Assembly: GCA_036417435.1 (NCBI GenBank)
Contig: CM070917.1
Location: 60,362,436-60,426,435 of the forward strand
DNA from: Inia geoffrensis
Taxonomy: Eukaryota; Chordata; Mammalia; Artiodactyla; Iniidae
DNA length: 64,000 bases
Direction of reading: 5' to 3'
Positions 57,453 to 64,000 of this stretch are shown piece after piece. The notes under the pieces are model-generated. The model was not told where the DNA came from. It searched no databases and worked only from the letters and a program-made list of their open reading frames with translations. A program made the translations under genes and the position numbers. Every line of letters starts with the position of its first letter. Positions within the stretch are counted from its first letter, which is position 1.

Positions 57453-58144
57453 AAGAAACCCCAGTCCTCCAGGAAATCTCAGACTTGGACGGAGCGGGCA
57501 GGAGGAGGGCATGCTCCCAAGCCTTTGTTCCTCGGGGACATGTGTGCCCAGAGATGGAGAATCTGCCCAGCCCCAGCCGTCTCCTTGGCAGCCAGGTTGG
57601 CTGAGACTCATTGGAATTCAGGCTGCTCGTAAACACCTGCAGGTTTTGAGATTTTGCTGAGGTCCAGGGCTTGGGGATTTTGCTTGGGGAGTTTATCAGA
57701 GCTAAGTCAGCTGTAGGTAAAAAGAGGTGAGTGTGTGTGGTGGGGAGGCAGCAGGGGATCAGTGAAGATTAGTAAATTATTCACACATCTCTTTCTACCA
57801 GGATGAAAGCTCACCTTCCACTCAAGAATGCTTATCAACACCCTTAGATATTTCATCCATTTTTAACGGAGGTAGAAAAAATATACATAATAATTTTTAA
57901 TTAAGAAATTAAGCCATCCCCTTCCTAAATATTCAGTTCTGCATTTATGGCCTCCAGGAGGGGGGAAGGGAGAGTCCAACCTTTGCAGGAAAATGGTTTT
58001 CATCATCCGCAAAATCCGATGCCCAAAATAGCCCCACTGTTGCCCTGGCAACTAGCATTTGCACCCCCCCCTTCTCCTCCCCCACCCCGCCCCATCCCTT
58101 TGCATATTGCTGCATATTTCTATCATTCTTTCCAGGCACAGTTC
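57453..58144. other. Unique sequence with a C-rich patch
   Basis: Holds a minus-strand donor-like site (ggaag/gtgagc near 57812) with a weak acceptor, and a C-rich run at 58063-58096 that could form a G-quadruplex on the minus strand. Confidence 0.4.
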
Positions 58145-58400
58145 ATAAACAGGATGGCATAATAAAGAATGTTATCACCAATGACTTACAGCCCAGCTGC
58201 GCCCAGCGAGATAGGAAGTGGCAAAGCAAATACAATTTCATGCAGTGAGAGTAACAGATTGATTGGGTGCCCTTCAAATGTGATGCCACTTCTTTAAGTC
58301 AGTCCAAATTCAGAAATAAAGTTGGTCTCGCCCTTTTCCTGGCCGAGATAGACAATACACGCAGGGATAATGCCTGGGGGTCTCATTAGGACTGGAACGA
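58145..58400. promoter_or_regulatory. Possible conserved noncoding block
   Basis: Non-repetitive, with aataaagaatgttatcacca, atgcagtgagagtaacagat tgattgggtg and gtctcattaggactggaacg. AT-rich relative to flanks, no coding frame. Inferred. Confidence 0.35.
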
Positions 58401-58904
58401 TCTAGCCCCGAGACAGGGATTATTCCAACAGACTCTCAGCCCCTCTCCCTCGCTTCCCCTCCTCTCTCTGTCAAAGGGCCAAGGCCCGGGAATGTGGGCC
58501 TTTTTGATTTAATTATCCTCTCTTGCCACGGATAACTCAGGCTCCGATGCCAGGGGCAGAGGGGGTGGGGCGGGGACTGCAGCAGATGAAGATAAGATAC
58601 GATTTTCCTCCGTATCCGTACCTGGGTCTTCCAGCTTGCGGGGTAGCAGCGTCCATTGTAGCATCTCTCTCTTCACTGGTTAATGCAGGGAGAGTGGGCT
58701 CTTAGCACGACCCTCAAGAGCCACTTCTGTTCTGAGAGGCTTCTTTGAGGCCTGGGAGTTGGAGACCTGCCTCTCCCTCCCCCCACGCAGGGATGTAGTG
58801 GAGGAAAGAGGGAGTCCCCAGGGTACCAGGAGCCACTTGAAAAGACTGTAATAGGGGACAGGCAGTCTCGGCAGTCCGGAGATGGGGGTGATGATGGGAG
58901 CCGG

Positions 58905-58939
58905 CGGGGGGTGGGGGGTGGGGGGGGTGGGGGAGGGAG
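58905..58939 (+). other. G-rich tract with G-quadruplex potential
   Basis: Several G runs of 5 to 9 bases separated by single T or A over about 35 bp (ggggggtggggggtgggggg type). This meets the usual G4 pattern by eye. Confidence 0.8.
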
Positions 58940-59204
58940 TCAGACATCCAGGGAGGATCAGGGCCTGCAGGTGCCAGCAGATCAGTGACCTCTGCCTCCT
59001 GGACCTGCCCATCCCCCACTGAGGACCTGCAGTTCCCCCTGGACCCTCAGGCGGAGCTGGCTCAGAACTCCAGGCCATCCTGGGACCAAGCCAGAAGGAG
59101 AGCTCCGAGGAATGTTCCGAGGGTAGGGGCGATGAGCAGGTGGTAAAACATCCACCGTCCCTCCAGGAGAGCTTAGGGGCTGCCTGCGACCCAAGCACCA
59201 TCAA

Positions 59205-59325
59205 GACACCATTTATGGAGCCTGCCTGTGGGCCAGCCCTGTACCAGCTCCAGGGAGGAAACCAGGTAAAGGGGGCCACCCTCCTGGAGCTCACAGATGG
59301 GAAGAGACAGCGGCACTGCAGTCCC
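59205..59325 (-). repeat. L2-like 3' end relic
   Basis: catttatggagcctgcctgt gggccagccctgtaccagct and ccaccctcctggagctcaca resemble the reversed L2 3' end. Confidence 0.4.
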
Positions 59326-59400
59326 CGGCTGGCCAAGCATGTGTCCCATGTGCCCAGCTGCCTGGAGTCATTCTCCTCGACCAGCTGCCAGCACCCTCAC

Positions 59401-59489
59401 CTTACTGGTTCTCACTGACCGGGTTGGCGGAAAGGTCTGGCAGTTTGAGCAGGCGCTTGTATATGCGTGGGGTCGTGGGGGGCGATTAG
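59401..59489 (-). CDS. Candidate coding exon, 89 bp, minus strand
   Basis: Minus-strand acceptor tactcgtttcccacgcag and donor gtaag/gtgagg (TAAG before the GT). The open frame has two leading bases then 29 codons, ending on a codon boundary (PRPHAYTSACSNCQTFP within). Exit phase 0 agrees with the 56009-56071 candidate. Proline-rich sequence, no recognised domain. Confidence 0.27.
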
Positions 59490-59749
59490 CTGCGTGGGAA
59501 ACGAGTAGGGTTGGGGAGCTTGCCGCTTTGTGTCCCCCTGGGTTCTTGGTTCTGTCCAGCCTGGGTCCCAAGATTCTCCCAAGGCAGCGTTTATCTATTA
59601 CCTGACACCCTCCCCAAACTGCCACTATTGAGATGCAGGAAGCAAGAAATTCTGGAGGAGAAAACAGCCGACTCTTCACGCATTCATGGCAGTTCCCCCG
59701 TGAGTCAGCCTCGCTCTTTGAGGCTACTTCTCAGGGCCCCGCTTGCAAT
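59490..59749. other. Unique sequence
   Basis: Nothing recognised. Confidence 0.4.
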
Positions 59750-60565
59750 TTTTTATATGTATATTTTTAATTGAGATGAATTTTATGTAACGTAAAGTTA
59801 ACCGTTTTAAAGTGAACAAGCAATTCAGTGGTTTTTGGTACATTCACAGTGGTGTGCAACCACTACCTCTATGCAGTTCCAGAACATTTGTATCACCCAA
59901 AGGAACTGCACCTACTCATTAATCAGTTACTTCCCCTCCCCCTCTCCCCACCCCCCCAGCCCCGGTCACTGGCAACCACCAACCTGCTTTCTGTTTCTGC
60001 GGATTTCCCTGTTCCGGGTATTTCACATAAATGGAATCACACTGATTTCTTTGACTTAGGATAATGTTTTTGAGCTTTATCATGTATCAGACCTTTATCC
60101 CTTTTTTATGGCTGGAAACCATTCCATTATGTGGATGGACCACTTTTTGTTTATCCATTCATCTGTGGACAGACGCTTGGATTGTTTCCACCTTTTTTGG
60201 CTTTTGTGAATAGTGCTGCTATGAACATACATATATATGTATTTGTTTGAATACATTTCTTTTGTTCCCTTGGGGATGTATCTAGGAGTGGAATTTCTGG
60301 GTCCTATGGTAATTCTGTGTTAAACTTTTTGAGAAACCACCAAACTATTTTCCAAAGCAGCCGCACCATTTTCCATCCCTGCCAGCAATGTGAAAGCGTC
60401 TCAATTTCTCAACATCCCGGTCAACACTTGCTATTATCTGTCTTGACTCTAGTCGTCCTAATGGGTGGGAGGTGGGTGGTTTTGATGTGCATTTCTCTGA
60501 TGATTAATGACGTTGCGCATCTTTTCACGTGCTCACCGGTCCCTACTTGGATGTGATACTGGTTT
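59750..60565 (-). mobile_element. L1 LINE 3'-region relic
   Basis: Reversed L1 text similar to 31825-32475: atttttaattgagatgaatt, agcaattcagtggtttttgg, tttatccattcatctgtgga, tttgatgtgcatttctctga. About 800 bp, better preserved than the 32 kb copy. Confidence 0.85.
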
Positions 60566-61545
60566 CTCTTTTTTTTCCTCCTTTGCAAAGAAGAAATGTG
60601 GTTTTTCAATAAAGATTTTCACTCACAGGGTCAAGAACTACAAACTGGACCCAGGGGCACATGTGGCCCAGACCAGGGTCCATTGAAGAGAGAGAACTTT
60701 CTGCCTCTTTCCTCAGACCTTCCTGATCACAGAACCAGGATAGAGAACTGTAACAGAAGACCTGGAGGTTTTGCAAACTATTTAGCATCAAATTCTCTGT
60801 TGTTCTGGGAACCTCTTAAACCTCCCACTCATAAGCGTGAGAAGACACATCCTTGTTGTCTTCCAAGGAAGTTTCTAGAGAGGAAGTTCCTTTTCATCAT
60901 TTTTACATGCAGAAGGAGGTTTGTAAATCCTATTTATCTTTCTCACCTCTATTACATTTCTAAGTAAAGCAAAACCAAATCAACTTCGTGTTCTACAGAT
61001 GATGAGGGTCTTTGTAGAACAGAAAGTTCACTATTAATTTTTCCCTCTCCGAAAACCTTGCACCCTGACACCATAAAACATCTCTACAGGCCATCGGATG
61101 ATTGGACCCCATAATCTATGGGAACATTAAATGGAGGAAAATCGTGCTGAAAAATGACACTGGGTCTCTGCCCCTTCCCACCTCAGGCGGGGGGAGGGCC
61201 TTCACTGCTCTGTGTTTTTGTCATCCCAGATCAGACACCTGCCTCCTCTTTGTCATTCTGCAACGTGACAAATGCCCCTGCACACTGACTCCCAGCGTCT
61301 TGCCTGCTGGCCAGCACAGCCTCGCGGCTGGGCTTTGTCCCAGGGAAGAGCCTGGTGAGGACAGCTTGTCCCCTCCATCCTGTATGCTATGAAGGCGCAT
61401 CAGTCAGAGATTTCACTACAACCCAGTGTCGGACTGGGGCAGGAGCTGTGAGCCCCGTGAGGAGCTGGGGTGTCAGACGGGGGTGAAAGGGCTCATTTGA
61501 GTGGGTGGGCCACCCAGCTTGCCTCCTGACCTTGGGCCCGTTATT
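60566..61545. other. Unique sequence
   Basis: About 1 kb, not identified. A minus-strand donor-like site at 60946 (agag/gtgaga) has a good upstream acceptor only 13 bp away. The AAATGTAATAGAG segment between them is too small to support. Confidence 0.4.
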
Positions 61546-61675
61546 TTTTTTATTTTTAGTTTTGGCCACTCCACGCCACGCGGCATGCGGGATCTTATTT
61601 CCCCATCCAGGGATCGAACCCGCGCCCCCTACAGTGGAAGGGCGGAGTCGTAACCACTGGACCGCCAGGGAAGTC
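61546..61675 (-). mobile_element. CHR-family SINE, short type
   Basis: Reversed short CHR with T-rich 3' tail, B-box (ccagggatcgaacccgcg) and head. Perfect target-site duplication ccttgggcccgttatt on both sides (about 61530 and 61676). Confidence 0.92.
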
Positions 61676-61706
61676 CCCTTGGGCCCGTTATTAAAACAGG
61701 CAGGCA

Positions 61707-61909
61707 GGGGCTTCCCTGGTGGCGCAGTGGTTGAGAGTCCGCCTGCCGATGCAGCGCACACGGGTTCGTGCCCCGGTCCGGGAGGATCCCACATGCCGCG
61801 GAGCGGCTGGGCCCGTGAGCCATGGCCGCTGAGCCTGCGTGTCCGGAGCCTGTGCTCCTGCAACAGGAGAGGCCACAACAGTGAGAGGCCCGCGTACCGA
61901 AAAAAAAAA
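61707..61909 (+). mobile_element. CHR-family SINE, middle-length type
   Basis: Head, body and short A tail. Target-site duplication aaaacaggcaggca. Lies 31 bp from the reversed short CHR at 61546, giving an inverted SINE pair. Confidence 0.92.
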
Positions 61910-62399
61910 AAAACAGGCAGGCAATCCAAGACACAGTCACACCCCCTTGCCCCTTCACCCCCAGACTGAGAGCATGTTTCCCTGCCACACTCCCCCGTGG
62001 GACACAGAGCTCATTTGCGCTGCTGCTTTGATGACGGGTGAGGGTCCGGGTACTGAGGAGGGGGCACAGGAGGAAGAGAGGGTGGCCAGACCAACCCCTC
62101 GGCTCCATCACAGAGGACCTACTACACGCCCAGCACCGTGCAAGGTACCAAGGGGAGGCTGTGCCGAGACTCCTGGAAAGCAATAGTAATTTATAAGGTG
62201 CCTACTATGTGTGGGCACGGTTATGCACGTCCCTGTGTGTCCTGATTGAATTTCAGCAAATAGTAATAAGATGCACACATGAGAAAGCTAGAGAAAAACA
62301 GAGGTGGAGCAGAGAAGCAATGAGCGAAACCCTCATCACAGAGGCTGGGCTGCCCCATAGTGATGGTCATGATCGTTATAAGGACAATCCTCTTGGATA
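61910..62399. other. Unique sequence with L2-like scrap
   Basis: Near 62195 gtgcctactatgtgtgggca is L2/MIR-like. Nothing else recognised. Confidence 0.4.
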
Positions 62400-62640
62400 A
62401 CATGCACCTTGCACTTGCTGTGTGCCAGGCACAGCTCTGCATGCTTCGTCTGTGTTGTCTCACTTAAGGCCGACAGGAACCGATCAGATGGATACCACGG
62501 TTAACACTGACTGTGTGGATGACGCCACTGAGCACAGTTTTGAGAATTTGTCCAGAGTCACAGAGATCGCAAGTGAGTGAGCTGAGATTTGAGCTCCATA
62601 GCCTGCGTTTTTAACTATGAAACTACTCTTCCTTCTGATG
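62400..62640 (-). repeat. MIR relic
   Basis: cttgctgtgtgccaggcaca, cagagtcacagagatcgcaa gtgagtgagctgagatttga: reversed MIR core and flanks. Confidence 0.6.
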
Positions 62641-64000
62641 GATTGAGGAGAGGAAGTAGGGAGGGAAGAAGGAAAGAAGGAGGTTGCAGTCTGAGGACCG
62701 ACCGTTTCCAAGGTGACCTCAGACCACGTGGCATCAACAGGCACTGCCGGTCACGGGGTCCCGTCCAGCAGCCGCGGTGGGAGGGACCGGCCTGGCCTTC
62801 GAGAAGAGGCTCTGGCTGGTGACAGGGGCCATGGTCATCTCTACGTGGCCACAGCTGGTCCCAAAACCTGTTCTGACAATCCACACTTAGCCTGACGTCA
62901 GCATCTCAGGAAAGGAGAGCTGGGAAGGAGGTGGAACAGAGGCCTCTGGAGAAAGGTGGACACGGGCCCGAGCCTCGGACTGCAGCCCCCAACCGTCATC
63001 ACTGTGAGTCTTGGGCGCTGGTCAGCAGGACAAGCTACCTGTAGTAGCCACACGTGAGGGCATGGGGGGTCATGAGGATTCAAATGGACATGCCTGGTCC
63101 CACCAGCCATCCAGGACCTCAGCAGGCACTGCTAGTGGCAGCAAACAGTTTTGGGTCCTTAGGGGGTAAAACTAAACCTTAGCAAGGTCCCAGGCCGCAG
63201 GGCGAGGGCTGTGGTGGCCACAGGGGTAGCCCAGCTGCCTGTCCCAGAGGCTTTGGCCAAATAAACAGCCGCCTTGGCTGTCCCCGGAAAGGCCACGTGA
63301 CCATGCAGGGCAGATGTCATCGATGCTGTTGGAAAGGCACACAGTGTCTTGGGGTCAAAGAAGGGAGGGGCTCTCCGTGGCGGAGGGGGACGGGAAGGTC
63401 CCACGGGACAGTGTATTTGCAGAGGGCTGTTGGGAAAGCCCAGGACTTCCACAGACCAAAAGGCAGGGGGTGGAGGATACTGTGAGGGGAAGCCACAGCC
63501 TAAGCAAGACCCAGGAGATGGGCACACGTCCGCTACATTGCCGGGGTCTCACTGGGCCCTGGCTTCTCGCCAGGGTGTGGGGCGGGTGGAGAAGGGCGGG
63601 GGCACCAGATGGAATAGGGGTGTGGCCAGTTCGTGGAAGGGGTAACCTCAAATGCAAGGCGGAGGGGCTAGCATTTGGTTCTGACCTCTGCCTCACACCC
63701 GCGGGGGGAGTCAGCCTGATCTGGAAGGAAACCCCTGACCTCTCCCTGCCTCTTGGGCCGGAAGCACAAGATGCCCGCACCCGTGACCTGGTGACCAGCA
63801 GCCCTGCGGTTGAGGTCAGGCGGCAGGGCTCTCACTCTCCTGTGCCCTGGGGGAGCATTGAACTCCGAGCCCCGGTGCCACATGGGCTTCCTAGGTTCCC
63901 CTGGATCCTGGGCCTGGAGGTACCTGTCCCCTGGAGGTACCCTGAGCATATGGGTAAGCGGCCTCCTGGACATAACCCTTCGTCTGCCTGGTCTCCTCCT
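62641..64000. other. GC-rich unique sequence to the window end
   Basis: Short MIR-like text near 63040. Otherwise no repeat, and the 122-, 141- and 101-codon minus-strand frames have no motif or splice support. Confidence 0.4.

Noticed and set aside
62898..63973. Several minus-strand frames of 70-141 codons
   Set aside because: Overlapping, low-information frames in GC-rich unique DNA without supporting signals.
1..64000. Bacterial features such as operons, CRISPR arrays, ribosome binding sites, tRNA operons
   Set aside because: The window is vertebrate nuclear DNA; tRNA-like B-boxes belong to SINEs.

Overview
This is 64 kb of nuclear DNA from a mammal, almost certainly a whale or dolphin. 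The main evidence is 17 tRNA-derived CHR-family SINEs. Their heads carry the (g)ggcttccctggtggcgcag type box, they occur as 5 long, 8 middle-length (~200-230 bp) and 4 short (~110-130 bp) forms, and most have clear target-site duplications. I saw no Bov-A or Bov-tA SINEs and no BovB LINE, which argues against a ruminant. L1, L2, L3/CR1, MIR, MLT1/MST LTRs and old hAT and Tigger DNA transposons complete a normal placental repeat set.

The window holds no complete gene that I can recognise. Most long open frames are SINEs, LTRs, simple repeats or L1 remnants. Against that, several short open segments on the minus strand are bounded by good splice-like sites: 59401-59489, 56009-56071, 46375-46433, 46041-46139, 34911-34970 and 34714-34795. 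A further 250-bp block at 47115-47362 reads like protein on the minus strand. Some of these may be exons of one long minus-strand gene. Pseudo-exons are common in mammalian introns, so each call is low confidence and I could not name the protein.

Layout: 0.3-2.1 kb SINEs, MIR, MER20-like and a hAT element; 2.3-3.8 kb L2 plus a possibly conserved block; 4-6.3 kb LTR relics; 7.1-7.7 kb conserved-looking AT-rich block and a purine tract; 7.9-9.5 kb an L1 relic carrying an MST LTR and a SINE; 10.2-16.9 kb mostly unique, with a CA repeat, a Tigger relic and conserved-looking blocks; 17-22.6 kb mostly unique with MLT1 and L2 relics; 22.6-27.4 kb nested L1/SINE/LTR-like complex; 28-29.3 kb L3/CR1 relic split by a SINE; 29.3-38 kb unique with L1, L2, LTR and SINE insertions and two exon candidates; 38-46.8 kb mostly unique, with one of the best conserved-looking blocks (39.1-39.35 kb) and exon candidates; 47-52.4 kb the other strong block (50.28-51.13 kb); 52.4-55.2 kb L1 complex with SINE and MER20-like copies; 55-64 kb unique, with exon candidates, an L1 segment and two SINEs in inverted orientation.

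My reading is inference: a gene-poor, enhancer-rich region, possibly intronic to a long minus-strand gene, of the sort that flanks developmental transcription-factor genes. The AT-rich, homeodomain-site-dense blocks in an otherwise GC-rich setting are the main clue. I found no tRNA, rRNA, microRNA, CRISPR array or prokaryotic feature.
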